Notes: a model not told the origin generated them from the letters alone. A DNA stretch of 64,000 nucleotides from Pantoea dispersa (GCF_014155765.1 NZ_SCKT01000002.1:590427-654426); one strand, 5' to 3'. Shown: positions 8,246 to 16,943, counted from the first letter of the stretch. Numbers and translations: made by a program.

Positions 8246-10026
8246 TGCGCTGCTCCTTTTGCCAGACGCACGATGAGAGAGTGCTGCGGCAGTTCGCCGC
8301 TTTCCTGTGGCCACGCAAAGAGCGTCTCGCCGGGCATAGCGGGCAGCGGCTGGCTCTGCTGTCCAATATTCAGCGCCAGTGACAGCTGTCCCTGCGGGAA
8401 CTGCCAGCTAACGGCGACAAAGCCCGGTGCGGTGCGCAGCACCTGGCCGTTGTGCTGGCGTGCATCCGGCAGCAGCGGCACGATGTGCTGCTGGCGCAAC
8501 GCCAGTAGCTGGCGCGTGAGCGTCAGCCACGCCTGGCCTGCGGGATTTTCCACTTTGCTCCAGTCCAGTTTCGAACGCGTGAAGGTCTCTTCAGCATTGG
8601 GATCCGGTACCGTATCGTCATGACCGGCGTGACCGGTAAATTCGCGCGCCCGTCCTTCACGCACCGCTTTCGCCAGATCGCCGTGGAAATCGGTAAAGAA
8701 CAGGAACGGGTTGGTTTCACCGTACTCTTCGCCCATAAACAGCAGCGGAATATGCGGTGACAGTAGCAGGGTGGCGAGCAGCACTTTGGTGCGATCGACA
8801 CCGGCCAGGCTAATCAGGCGTTCGCCCTGGGCGCGATTGCCCACCTGATCGTGGTTCTGGATGAAATCGACAAACGCGACCGGCGGCTGGCCTGCGCTGG
8901 GTACGCCGCGCCGCTGGCCACTCTGTGGCGACAGCTCGCCCTGATAAGCAAAGCCCTCCGTGAGAATGCGCGCGATTAATTTCTCCGGTACGTCGGCGAA
9001 ATCCTGGTAATACGCATGCGTCTCGCCGGTGGCAAAGACATGAATGGCATTATGAAAATCGTCGTTCCATTCACCGCTGAACAGTGGCGCGTTACCGTCC
9101 GCATCGCGCGGATGCAGGAAGATCACGTTGCGGCTGTCTTCAGTGGTGAGATGGATCGGGCGGGAGTGGATTTCGCTGCGAATGCGTTCGGCAATCTCAA
9201 TCAGCACATGCTTGCTGGACGTATCCTCAATCTGGTCGATGGCATCGAAGCGCAGGCCGTCGAGGTTAAACTCCTTCAGCCAGTAGAGCGGCGCTTCGAC
9301 GATATAACGCCGCGCGGCGTCGACATCGTACGCAATCCCGGCGCCCCACGGCGTCATGCGCTCTTCGTGGAAAAAGGCCGGTGCCAGTAGCGGCAGGTAA
9401 TTGCCCTCCGGACCAAAGTGGTTGAGCACAATATCCAGCACCACCGACAGTCCCAATGCGTGCGCGGCATCGACAAAGGCTTTGAAATCATCCGGTGAGC
9501 CATACGCCGAGTGCGGCGCATACAGCAGAACGCCGTCATAGCCCCAGCCGCGCGTGCCGCCAAACTGCGATACCGGCAGCACTTCGATCATGGTGATACC
9601 GAGGTCGGCCAGCGCGGGGAGTTTTGCGATAGCCGCGCGGAAGGTGCCTTCGGCGGTAAAGGTGCCGATGTGCAGCTCGTAGACCACCGTTTCGTGCCAG
9701 GGCCGTCCCTGCCAGTCACGCTGCTGCCAGGCGTAATGCTGTGGGTCGATAACCAGAGAAGGGCCGTTGACATCGGCGCGTTGTGCCCGCGCGGCCGGAT
9801 CGGGTACCGTGCTGCCATCGGCCAGCTCGTAGTGATATGCGCTGCCGTGACCAGGTCCGCGCAGCGTCAGGCTGAACCAGCCATCCTGCTGCGGCTGCAT
9901 GGCATGCTGCTGACCATCGGCGTGAAGGGTAATTTGCTGCTGACCGGGTGCCCAAAGGCGAAACCGCACGCTGCCGTCAGCAAGGATTTCAGCACCCCAG
10001 GATTTTTCCAACGTTGTGGATTCCAT
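8242..10026 (-). CDS. treZ: Malto-oligosyltrehalose trehalohydrolase TreZ
   Basis: TreZ cuts trehalose off maltooligosyltrehalose (EC 3.2.1.141). The 594-residue protein has an N-terminal beta domain (WGAEILADGSVRFRLWAP) and the GH13 barrel. Barrel motifs are VYELHIGTFTAEGTF, GYDGVLLYAPHSAYG, DIVLNHFGPEGNY, GLRFDAIDQIED (nucleophile), LTTEDSRN (Glu) and FIQNHDQVGNRAQGERL. It is the first gene of the treZ-treY-glgX unit and has GAGG seven bases before its ATG. Trehalose made this way comes from glycogen or maltodextrin rather than from UDP-glucose, giving a second route beside OtsAB if that is present elsewhere. Confidence 0.95.
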   Translation of the reverse strand: MESTTLEKSWGAEILADGSVRFRLWAPGQQQITLHADGQQHAMQPQQDGWFSLTLRGPGHGSAYHYELADGSTVPDPAARAQRADVNGPSLVIDPQHYAWQQRDWQGRPWHETVVYELHIGTFTAEGTFRAAIAKLPALADLGITMIEVLPVSQFGGTRGWGYDGVLLYAPHSAYGSPDDFKAFVDAAHALGLSVVLDIVLNHFGPEGNYLPLLAPAFFHEERMTPWGAGIAYDVDAARRYIVEAPLYWLKEFNLDGLRFDAIDQIEDTSSKHVLIEIAERIRSEIHSRPIHLTTEDSRNVIFLHPRDADGNAPLFSGEWNDDFHNAIHVFATGETHAYYQDFADVPEKLIARILTEGFAYQGELSPQSGQRRGVPSAGQPPVAFVDFIQNHDQVGNRAQGERLISLAGVDRTKVLLATLLLSPHIPLLFMGEEYGETNPFLFFTDFHGDLAKAVREGRAREFTGHAGHDDTVPDPNAEETFTRSKLDWSKVENPAGQAWLTLTRQLLALRQQHIVPLLPDARQHNGQVLRTAPGFVAVSWQFPQGQLSLALNIGQQSQPLPAMPGETLFAWPQESGELPQHSLIVRLAKGAAQ

Positions 10027-10354
10027 TCTATTGCCTCGTTAAGCCCCGCACGGGGAATGGACGACATCAAGCGATTCGCGTTCCTTAAAACCATTTACTC
10101 TCTGAATACAAAAGACTAAATGCCCTGGTAGCAAACGGGTACGCAGATAAATCACTGAGTACCCTGAAAAATCATAGCCTATATTTTCAGATTTAATTCC
10201 CGCTGCGCTTTAAACAGTACCGTTACGTAAATTTTCCGATTTGTTCGCTTAAGCACCTTTTAATCTCAATCATAGGCTACGCTTATCTCTGCGCAGTTAA
10301 CCGCTGCGCGAAATAATGCCAGGCGGCACTGTCACCTAAATGAGGAGAACACTG
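10027..10354. other. Divergent promoter region between treZ and the csbD-type gene
   Basis: This 328-bp region is AT-richer than its neighbours and must hold the promoters of both divergent genes. On the csbD side a sigma-S-like -10 is visible. On the treZ side I found no convincing -10/-35 pair. A short CCCCG-CA-CGGGG hairpin sits at 10044-10055 in the treZ leader. No gene is evident. Confidence 0.5.
10276..10285 (+). promoter_or_regulatory. Sigma-S-like -10 element for the csbD-type gene
   Basis: GCTACGCTTA matches the extended -10 preferred by RpoS (KCTAYRCTTA), 70 bases upstream of the ATG. The E. coli homologue yjbJ is a known RpoS-dependent gene, which supports the reading. Confidence 0.6.
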
Positions 10355-10564
10355 ATGAACGAAGATCGTATCAGCGGAAACTGGAAGCAGTTCAAAGGAA
10401 AAGTGAAAGAGAAATGGGGCCAGCTTACAGATGACGATTTAGACGTAGCCGAAGGGAAACGCGATCAATTAGTCGGCCGCATTCAGGAGCGCTACGGCTA
10501 CGGTAAAGATCAAGCAGAGAAAGAAGTCAAAGAGTGGGAAGATAGTAATAAATTTAACTGGTAG
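10355..10564 (+). CDS. yjbJ: CsbD family stress-response protein (YjbJ-like)
   Basis: A 69-residue soluble, highly charged protein, nearly collinear with E. coli YjbJ: GNWKQFKGKVKEKWGQLTDD, EGKRDQLVGRIQERYGYGKD, and AEKEVKEWE near the end. The family is abundant in stationary phase and under osmotic or cell-wall stress; its molecular role is not known. The start at 10355 is chosen because AGGAG lies seven bases before it and YjbJ begins at the same place; an upstream in-frame ATG at 10340 overlaps that RBS. A strong terminator follows at once, so it is monocistronic. Its position beside the trehalose genes suggests a shared stress theme. Confidence 0.93.
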   Translation: MNEDRISGNWKQFKGKVKEKWGQLTDDDLDVAEGKRDQLVGRIQERYGYGKDQAEKEVKEWEDSNKFNW

Positions 10565-10574
10565 TGTTGGTTAT

Positions 10575-10604
10575 CCCCGGCACACTGATGTGCCGGGGTT
10601 TTGT
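10575..10604 (+). terminator. Rho-independent terminator after the csbD-type gene
   Basis: CCCCGGCACA (10575-10584), CTGA, TGTGCCGGGG (10589-10598), then TTTTG. A 10-bp perfect GC-rich stem with a T run, 10 bases after the stop codon. Confidence 0.92.
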
Positions 10605-10792
10605 TATTTCTGACTGTTTATCATCTCAACCGGATAAATTTAAAATCCGGTTTGCATTTATTCAATACCATTTATTACTTAACCCGAAATTCATATTCAT
10701 GCCTGTTTTTTCCGCATTAACCCGGCTATTTCTCTGGCCTGACGCGGTGGTAAAACGGCAGCGCATCAGCCGTTGAGAATCTTTCCCGGCCA

Positions 10793-11731
10793 TCATCGCG
10801 TGAAGTGCTGTTCAGTCATGATTTTGCCCCACTGATCGCCCTGCCACTCGCGCGTCAGGTTGAAGCCTGCCTGCTCGTAGAGTCGTCTGGCCGCATCCAG
10901 CCCACTGAAGGTCCACAGTTGCGTTGCGCTAAAGCGCTGACGATCGCAGAACGCCACAGCCTCATGAAGCAAGCGTCGCCCAATGCCGCTACCGCGACAC
11001 GTCTCGTCAAGAATAAACCAGCGCAGATGGGCCTGATTATTGCCGAGATCCTCTCCGTCAATCGCCACTGAACCGACAATATTATCGTTATGCACTGCCA
11101 GCCAGATTTGATTGCGCTCACTTCCCAGCCGTCCGGCAAACTCTGCCAGCCCGCTGGCGACTTTGCCTTCAAAATAGTGACCAAACTGATGATGCCGGGC
11201 ATAGTAACGACCGTGCATTTCAGCGATGCGGCCGATCATCCCGGGCCGGTAACCGCTGACGATGTCGATGGCACCTGAGGGAAGTGGCTGCGTGCCGGTC
11301 CGACAGCGGCGCAGGGAGTCAGCGTAAGCGCTCAGTCCCTGCGCTACCGTGCGCTGCTGTGCCGGTTCAAGCCCAGCCAGCGCGGCCAGCACCCGTTGTG
11401 CCGCATACTGATTGACTCTGGCGACGGTAGCTACCCCCTGCGCAGTCAGTTTCAGCCTTTTAACCCGGGCATCACTGCCGTCGGCGATTTCCTGCACTTC
11501 ACCAGCCGCCACCAGTCTGGCCAGCATGCGACTGACGCTCGATTTTTCCAGACCGAGCAACTCCACTAACTGTGCAGCAGTCACTGTGCCCTGGGTTTCC
11601 ATCTCCAGCAGCGTGTGGACAGCAGAAGGCGAATAGTCCGTTGCCGCCAGCGTCGGGCGCATAAACCCGAGTTCACGTACCATCAGTCGGGAGGCGGAAC
11701 GTATCTGATTAACTAACGATTCAGTGGTCAT
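10793..11731 (-). CDS. MarR-type regulator fused to a GNAT acetyltransferase
   Basis: A 312-residue two-domain protein. Residues about 1-145 are a MarR winged helix: LLEMETQGTVTAAQLVELLG, then the recognition helix KSSVSRMLARLVAAGEV and the wing DGSDARVKRLKLT. Residues about 155-312 are a GNAT N-acetyltransferase with the acetyl-CoA loop CRGSGIGRRLLHEAV and the C-terminal strand RRLYEQAGFNLTRE. Such MarR-GNAT fusions are common, but the substrates and target genes are mostly unknown. A perfect TTGTA-type palindrome sits 25 bases upstream of the start and suggests autoregulation. The gene reads away from the csbD-type gene, with an ordinary 190-bp gap between. Confidence 0.9.
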   Translation of the reverse strand: MTTESLVNQIRSASRLMVRELGFMRPTLAATDYSPSAVHTLLEMETQGTVTAAQLVELLGLEKSSVSRMLARLVAAGEVQEIADGSDARVKRLKLTAQGVATVARVNQYAAQRVLAALAGLEPAQQRTVAQGLSAYADSLRRCRTGTQPLPSGAIDIVSGYRPGMIGRIAEMHGRYYARHHQFGHYFEGKVASGLAEFAGRLGSERNQIWLAVHNDNIVGSVAIDGEDLGNNQAHLRWFILDETCRGSGIGRRLLHEAVAFCDRQRFSATQLWTFSGLDAARRLYEQAGFNLTREWQGDQWGKIMTEQHFTR

Positions 11732-11756
11732 GGTACAAACGCCCGGTGGTTATAAG

Positions 11757-11771
11757 GTTGTATAGTACAAC
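11757..11771. promoter_or_regulatory. Probable MarR operator
   Basis: GTTGTA-TAG-TACAAC, arms of 6 bp, just upstream of the MarR-GNAT start codon. MarR-family sites are commonly TTG...CAA palindromes of this size placed over the regulator's own promoter. A further TACAAAC lies at 11734-11740. Confidence 0.6.
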
Positions 11772-11885
11772 TATTAATCGGGCTGATTGTCAACAGACTA
11801 ACCGGCGGCGCCGATACGGGTGAGGGCGAGCGCTCACCCTGGCAAGGCTGCATCACATGAGGGGCAGGAACGAAGCCGCATGATG

Positions 11886-13169
11886 TTAAAGGGGTCTGCG
11901 GTGATCGTCCTTATTAAGCGAAAGCAGCGCGACAAAACTCACTACGGCGGTGGCCATCACATACCAGGCGGGAATATCGGCGTTGCCGGTTTGCTTCATC
12001 AGGCCGGTAATGATCAGACCCGCGCAGCCGGAAAACAGCGCGTTGGAGAGCGAATAGGCCAGCCCCAGCCCGGTGTAACGCACGCGGGTCGGGAACATCT
12101 CGGCCAGCATCGCCGGTCCCGGTCCGGCCAGCATGCCCACCAGCGCACCGGCGATAAACACCACCAGCGCTTTGATCGCCATACCGCTCTCCGGATGTTG
12201 CAGCACTTTCAGCAGCGGGAAAGCCAGCACCAGCAGCAAAAACGTCGCCAGCAGCATTAATGTGCGGCGGCCATAGCGATCGCTGAGTATGCCGGCCGGC
12301 AGAATGGTGGCGGCAAAGCCGAGGTTAGAGATCACCGCAATCAGCAGCGCCTGGTTAAAGCCGGTATGCAGCGCAGCCTGCAGATAGGTAGGCATGATCA
12401 CGAGGTAGGTATAACCGGCGGCCGACCATACCATTAACCGGCCAATGCCCAGCACGTTAGCGCGCAGCGTGACACCCAGCGATGCCTGCTGTTGTGGTGC
12501 CGCCGGTGTCTGGCTGAACTGCGGTGATTCGTCGAGGCCGGTGCGCAGCCACAGCGCCACTGCGCCGAGCGGCAGCGCCAGCAGGAAGGGAATGCGCCAG
12601 CCCCAGGCGTTCATGGCGGCGTCTCCCAGCAGCAGCGGCAGTACTGCCACCACGCCCGCGCCCGCCAGCAGTCCGAGCGCCACCGTCAGCGACTGCCATG
12701 CGCCATAAAATCCGCGCTTGCCGGGCGGCGCCGATTCGGTCATCAGCGAGACCGCACCGCCGTATTCTCCGCCGGCAAACAGTCCCTGCAAAATGCGTAG
12801 CAGTGTAATCAGCAGCGGCGCAGCCACGCCAATGCTGGCATAAACCGGGACCAGACCGATGGCGACGGTGGCCAGCGTCATCAATACCAGCACCGCGATT
12901 AGCATCGGTTTACGGCCATAGCGATCGCCCAGGCGGCCAAACAGTACTGCCCCTAACGGGCGAAAAAAGAACGCCACCGCAAAGGCCGCATAGGTGAGGA
13001 TCAGGCTGGTGAGGGCGCTTTCTCCTTCCAGCTGGAAGAAATGTTTAGCGATCAGCGTGGCCATGAAACCGTACACGGCGAATTCATACCACTCGATAAA
13101 ATTGCCGACGGATCCGGCAATCAGTACGCGCTTTTGATTAACGGCGGGAGCCACTGCAGATGACATCAT
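11886..13169 (-). CDS. MHS-family MFS metabolite:H+ symporter
   Basis: A 427-residue, 12-helix transporter of the metabolite:H+ symporter group (citrate, alpha-ketoglutarate, shikimate and betaine carriers). Hallmarks are GNFIEWYEFAVYGF in helix 1, RPLGAVLFGRLGDRYGRKP in loop 2-3, LRILQGLFAGGEYGGA in helix 4 and WGWRIPFLLALPLG in helix 6. The substrate cannot be assigned. The start is one of two adjacent ATG codons. It ends 136 bases downstream of the start of no other gene, so it appears monocistronic; the next upstream gene is another MHS protein with its own terminator. Confidence 0.88.
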   Translation of the reverse strand: MMSSAVAPAVNQKRVLIAGSVGNFIEWYEFAVYGFMATLIAKHFFQLEGESALTSLILTYAAFAVAFFFRPLGAVLFGRLGDRYGRKPMLIAVLVLMTLATVAIGLVPVYASIGVAAPLLITLLRILQGLFAGGEYGGAVSLMTESAPPGKRGFYGAWQSLTVALGLLAGAGVVAVLPLLLGDAAMNAWGWRIPFLLALPLGAVALWLRTGLDESPQFSQTPAAPQQQASLGVTLRANVLGIGRLMVWSAAGYTYLVIMPTYLQAALHTGFNQALLIAVISNLGFAATILPAGILSDRYGRRTLMLLATFLLLVLAFPLLKVLQHPESGMAIKALVVFIAGALVGMLAGPGPAMLAEMFPTRVRYTGLGLAYSLSNALFSGCAGLIITGLMKQTGNADIPAWYVMATAVVSFVALLSLNKDDHRRPL

Positions 13170-13258
13170 TATCCCTTAATGAGTAAAAAACAGTCAGAGA
13201 GGGTCAGTCTACCGCAGCCCGGGGCGATTATCTGAGCTATAAGTCTGACGCAGGGCAC

Positions 13259-13284
13259 AAAAAAAGGTGCGCATTGAGCGCACC
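13259..13284 (-). terminator. Rho-independent terminator after the ProP-like gene
   Basis: On the minus strand GGTGCGC, a 5-base loop, GCGCACC, then a run of seven T residues. It lies just past the stop of the ProP-like gene and separates it from the MHS gene downstream. Confidence 0.9.
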
Positions 13285-13305
13285 TGATGTGAATATCAGC
13301 GAGGA

Positions 13306-14739
13306 TTATGCTGGCTGCTGTTTTTTACGGCTGCGCTGTTTACGCAGTTTATCAATCAGTTTATGCGCCTCGGCTTTAGTCGCTACCGCAGGGGATGAAC
13401 CTTTCAGTGGCTTACGTGCTGTCTCACTCAGCGTTAATACTGTTAACAAACCAATCACGCCGGCACCCATCATGTAATACGCCGGCATCATGGTATTGTG
13501 CGTGGTGTCGACCAGCCATGCGGTAATTAACGGTGTGGTGCCACCGAACAGCGAGACTGACAAATTAAAGCCGATAGCCAGCGCGCTGTAACGAATATCG
13601 GTGACAAACAGTGCCGGTAATGTCGCTGGCATGGTGCCGCTAAAGCAGGTATGTAGTAAGCCCAGCACGGCCAGACCGGCAAATACCCATAGCATGTTGC
13701 CAGAACCAATCAGCATGAACGCCGGGATCGCCAGCACTAATAATCCCAGCGCGCCGAAACCAATCACCGGTTTACGGCCGATGCGGTCGGTAAAATGGCC
13801 CCACATTAAGGTCAGCGGCATCATGATAAACATCACCACCATCACCAGCAACAGGCCGGATATTTCGCTCAGCCCCAGAATGCCGGTTAAATAACTTGGC
13901 ATGTAGGCGGTCAGCATATAATTAGACACGTTAAACAGCAGCACCAGGCCAATACACTTCAATAGCGGCTTGCTCTGCGTGCGCAGCATTTGCCACAGCG
14001 TGAGCTGCGGCTTGTTATGCTCGGCCTCTTCACGCTTATCCATGTGCTCTTTAAACGCGGGTGTCTCTTCCAGCTTCAGGCGGATATACAGGCCAAACAG
14101 CCCCAGCGGCGCGGCCAGGAAGAACGGAATGCGCCAGCCCCAGTCCATCATCGCCTGATGCGGCAGCAGCGCAATCATACCGGTCACCAGGCTGGCGCCC
14201 AGCAGATAACCGGCCAGCGTACCAAACTCCAGGAAGCTGCCCATAAAACCGCGGCGTTTGTCGGTGGAGTATTCCGCAATAAAGGTGGCGGCACCGCCAT
14301 ATTCACCGCCGGTGGAAAAGCCCTGCACCAGACGCGCCAGCAACAGCAGGATCGGCGCGGCAATACCGATACTGGCATAGCTGGGAATCAGGCCAATACA
14401 GAAGGTGCCAATCGACATCATAATCATGGTAAAGGCCAGCACTTTCTGCCGGCCAAAGCGATCGCCGAGTGGACCAAATACCATGCCGCCAATCGGGCGC
14501 ACTAAAAACGCGGCCGCAAAAGTACCAAACGACGCAATAAGCTGCGCGGTATTACTGGCGTCCGGGAAAAATACCTGGCCGATAATCACGGCAAGGTAAC
14601 TATAAACGCCGAAATCAAACCACTCCATGGTATTACCCAGCGCTGCTGCGCTGACGGCGCGTTTCAATAATTTGTTGTCAATGACGGTAATATCGTCAAC
14701 GGTCAAATCAGGTTTATTGGTCATCGTTCCGGTGCTCAT
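13306..14739 (-). CDS. ProP-like proline/glycine betaine:H+ symporter (MHS family)
   Basis: A 477-residue, 12-helix transporter very similar to E. coli ProP across the membrane part: ALGNTMEWFDFGVYSYLAV, FGPLGDRFGRQKVLAFTMIM, IGLIPSYASIGIAAPILLLL, GFSTGGEYGGAATFIAEYS, DWGWRIPFFLAAPLGLFGLY, TLPALFVTDIRYSALAIGFN. The family takes up osmoprotectants in the cytoplasmic membrane. E. coli ProP ends in a coiled coil used in osmosensing; here the tail after about residue 445 is a short basic stretch without heptads, so osmotic set-point control may differ or the substrate may not be a betaine. GGGGAG precedes the ATG. A 13-bp inverted repeat lies 29 bases upstream. Confidence 0.8.
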   Translation of the reverse strand: MSTGTMTNKPDLTVDDITVIDNKLLKRAVSAAALGNTMEWFDFGVYSYLAVIIGQVFFPDASNTAQLIASFGTFAAAFLVRPIGGMVFGPLGDRFGRQKVLAFTMIMMSIGTFCIGLIPSYASIGIAAPILLLLARLVQGFSTGGEYGGAATFIAEYSTDKRRGFMGSFLEFGTLAGYLLGASLVTGMIALLPHQAMMDWGWRIPFFLAAPLGLFGLYIRLKLEETPAFKEHMDKREEAEHNKPQLTLWQMLRTQSKPLLKCIGLVLLFNVSNYMLTAYMPSYLTGILGLSEISGLLLVMVVMFIMMPLTLMWGHFTDRIGRKPVIGFGALGLLVLAIPAFMLIGSGNMLWVFAGLAVLGLLHTCFSGTMPATLPALFVTDIRYSALAIGFNLSVSLFGGTTPLITAWLVDTTHNTMMPAYYMMGAGVIGLLTVLTLSETARKPLKGSSPAVATKAEAHKLIDKLRKQRSRKKQQPA

Positions 14740-15223
14740 AAACTCCCCATGAGTAAAATTGGAGCGATCTTATAGCTTTCGCAGCCGGCACTTCACAAAG
14801 GGAAATGAAAGCTATAAGAGGCTGAAAGGCGGTCACCTTAGGAAATATTTTATCTTTACGCAAGTTTGCGACATATATCCTTGCAATTAAGCGTAGCGTT
14901 AGAGTATGAGACTGTCAAAAGGCGCAGCGGCTGAAATAACCCATTATGCTGATGCTTAAAGCTAATAGCATTCTGCACATGATATTCTTTGGTGAGGCGA
15001 TGATTTATAGGGAAATATGCTGCATTGCTACAGGATAAGAATGTCGGCTTTGATAAATTTCACAGGTTACAGGCAAGTACATCATCAAAGGATTTGGCTG
15101 AAAGGAATAGCCAGACCGTTGCCATGCTGGACACCAACCTGCGCCGCCAGTCTCGTAGCGTATTGTCATTGATGACTTAGCTGCATATCGTGGTCTGGCT
15201 CAATGACTGTCTTGTCGCGTTAA
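14740..15223. other. GC-poor gap with an inverted repeat and a possible gene remnant
   Basis: About 480 bases, clearly AT-richer than the surroundings. TCTTATAGCTTTC (14768-14780) and GAAAGCTATAAGA (14807-14819) are perfect 13-base arms 26 bases apart, just upstream of the ProP-like gene; they could be an operator or form a long hairpin. Further on, frame 15004-15180 on the plus strand is open for 58 codons without an ATG at its head and ends in TAG. Its second half reads like coding sequence (AERNSQTVAMLDTNLRRQSR), which may be a decayed gene end. I recognise no family. Confidence 0.4.
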
Positions 15224-15763
15224 TTATCGTGATTGCCGGCTGAATACATCTTTCAGCCCCTGGGAAAGCAATGCGCGTGATAAACCGCTACCGTCCACCG
15301 GAATCAACGTCCTGCGATGAATTTTCCATTGATCCGCAATGCGTTTCAACTCCCAGCGATTCACTACAACGCGATGTATGCGATACCCAGGAGAGCTGCC
15401 GTGATTGGCCAGCATGCGTGATTCGCCTTTATCATCCAGATAAATTAACTGTAAATAAGAGGTGACTACCGCGCTGTCTTCGCGCAGATCAATCAAGGGT
15501 AATCCGGTAAAATGCGCTAATCCGCTAGCCAGTGCTTCCTCATGCTCAGGCCGCGAAATAAAGGCGGCTATCGCCTCTGCACCCTCCGCGCCATCAAGAT
15601 GAGGGCCGCGATTGAATTCACTCTTCTCCAGATAAACCGATAATGTATATTCCGCCATTGCAGTATCTGCGCTGGGAGGATGTGACGCAATCAATTCATA
15701 AATAGCCAGTTTGTCTTCGATAATTTGTAATCTCTGGGCTAATTCAAGGTTTTCCTGCAGCAT
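15224..15763 (-). CDS. SnoaL/NTF2-like domain protein
   Basis: A 179-residue soluble protein. The order helix (LAQRLQIIEDKLAIYELIASHPPSADTA), then strands with AEYTLSVYLE, a middle helix (AEAIAAFISRPEHEEAL), LAHFTGL, and VVTSYLQLIYLDD and NRWELKRIADQWKIHRRTLIPV resembles the SnoaL-like cone fold used by isomerases, hydratases and small-ligand binders. No catalytic residues can be named with certainty. Base composition is lower in GC than the neighbours. It is transcribed away from a LysR gene 120 bases off, the usual arrangement of a LysR regulator and its target. Confidence 0.7.
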   Translation of the reverse strand: MLQENLELAQRLQIIEDKLAIYELIASHPPSADTAMAEYTLSVYLEKSEFNRGPHLDGAEGAEAIAAFISRPEHEEALASGLAHFTGLPLIDLREDSAVVTSYLQLIYLDDKGESRMLANHGSSPGYRIHRVVVNRWELKRIADQWKIHRRTLIPVDGSGLSRALLSQGLKDVFSRQSR

Positions 15764-15812
15764 AAAGTGCTCCTGATATTATTTATTAATTATGATTTGA
15801 GTGATTATAACG

Positions 15813-15843
15813 AGATACTTACAGGCGTGAAGTTCCTGTATCT
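15813..15843. promoter_or_regulatory. Possible LysR operator between the SnoaL-like gene and its regulator
   Basis: AGATAC (15813-15818) and GTATCT (15838-15843) are inverted, with an inner ACAGG/CCTGT pair. The site sits between the divergent start codons, where LysR proteins usually bind. Confidence 0.45.
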
Positions 15844-15883
15844 TAATGGTGTGTTAAGTGGCAATTAATAAAGGACATCAATA

Positions 15884-16777
15884 ATGATTAACAGCGCGGA
15901 GTATCTGGCTTTACGGGCTTTCGTCGTGGTTGCTCAGCAACTGAATTTCAGAGCCGCTGCGGAAATATTAGGGGTATCTGCGTCAGCCGTCAGTCAGCAA
16001 ATCACCGCGCTGGAAGCACAACTCGGGCAACGTTTGCTGAACCGGACCACCCGGGCGGTATATCTTACCGATGATGGCAAGTCCCTGTTTCTTCAGACTG
16101 CACCCATTATGAATAACCTGCATGAGACCCTGCAGCAGGCACACGCCAGAAGCCAGGATATTAAGGGGCTGATTCGCGTTCATGCTTTTCGATCGGGTGC
16201 TGAAATGTTTATTGATCACAATATTGCCGGGTTTCTTACTGATTATCCCAACGTGCAGTTGGATATCACAACCAGCGATGCGCCGGTCGATCTGAGCCGC
16301 GGCGGCTATGATTTATCACTGCGCTTAGGCGAGGTGCTGGAACCGGGATTTGTTGCTATTCCATTAGGCAAGCCGCTCCATCAGATTGTGGTCGCTGCGC
16401 CAGCATATCTGGCAAAGCATGGTGCGGTTGAAGTCCCGGAAGATCTGCTCAATCACAATTGCATCGGCTGGCGCTGGCCGGGAAGTAGCAGGGTAGAGCC
16501 CTGGCAGTTTTTAAATGAGGGGAAAATTTTTGATATTCCCGTGCATGGAAATCTGGTGGTAGACGATCGCGAAAGGCAGCGGCAGGCCGCTATTGCTGGC
16601 GCAGGTATTGCTCAGTTAACGGCGGAACGGGTCAGTGCATCGCTGGCCGCCGGCAAGCTTTGTCGCCTTCTGCAACCCTGGGAGATGGAATTCCCGGGTT
16701 ATTCACTTTGCTGGATAGCGGGTAAAGCCATGTCACCTGCCATGCGCGCGTTTATACAATGGCTGCGCATAAAATAA
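15884..16777 (+). CDS. LysR-type transcriptional regulator
   Basis: A 297-residue LysR protein. The N-terminal winged helix is clear: LNFRAAAEILGVSASAVSQQ then LEAQLGQRLLNRTTRAVYLTDDG. The effector domain runs from about residue 90 (IRVHAFRSGAEMFID) to the end, with RLGEVLEPGFVAIPLGK and CIGWRWPGSSRVEPWQF. This belongs to the subgroup that often controls a divergent oxidoreductase or small enzyme gene; here the divergent gene is the SnoaL-like one. AAAGGA precedes the ATG by nine bases. Codon use is GC-poor like its partner, so both may have arrived together. Confidence 0.92.
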   Translation: MINSAEYLALRAFVVVAQQLNFRAAAEILGVSASAVSQQITALEAQLGQRLLNRTTRAVYLTDDGKSLFLQTAPIMNNLHETLQQAHARSQDIKGLIRVHAFRSGAEMFIDHNIAGFLTDYPNVQLDITTSDAPVDLSRGGYDLSLRLGEVLEPGFVAIPLGKPLHQIVVAAPAYLAKHGAVEVPEDLLNHNCIGWRWPGSSRVEPWQFLNEGKIFDIPVHGNLVVDDRERQRQAAIAGAGIAQLTAERVSASLAAGKLCRLLQPWEMEFPGYSLCWIAGKAMSPAMRAFIQWLRIK

Positions 16778-16943
16778 CCCTGCCCGGAGTGTGCCAGCGC
16801 ACTCTGTTCACTTCGATTAATCACCACGTTTTTAGCTCATCTTCGCCCGGCTCGCCCCTCTTATAAACGTTTACCAGCGGCTTCACGCTGAAACGTTTCA
16901 TATCTCATTTCCGTACTCAGCCCATTGAAGAGTGTTCAGCGGA

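Noticed and set aside
7667-8623. Open frame of 318 codons opposite treY and treZ
   Set aside because: It spans the overlap of two well-supported genes on the other strand and shows no family pattern.
10564-10776. Small gene directly after the csbD-type gene
   Set aside because: It would start inside the stop of the csbD-type gene and run through its terminator; the sequence looks non-coding.
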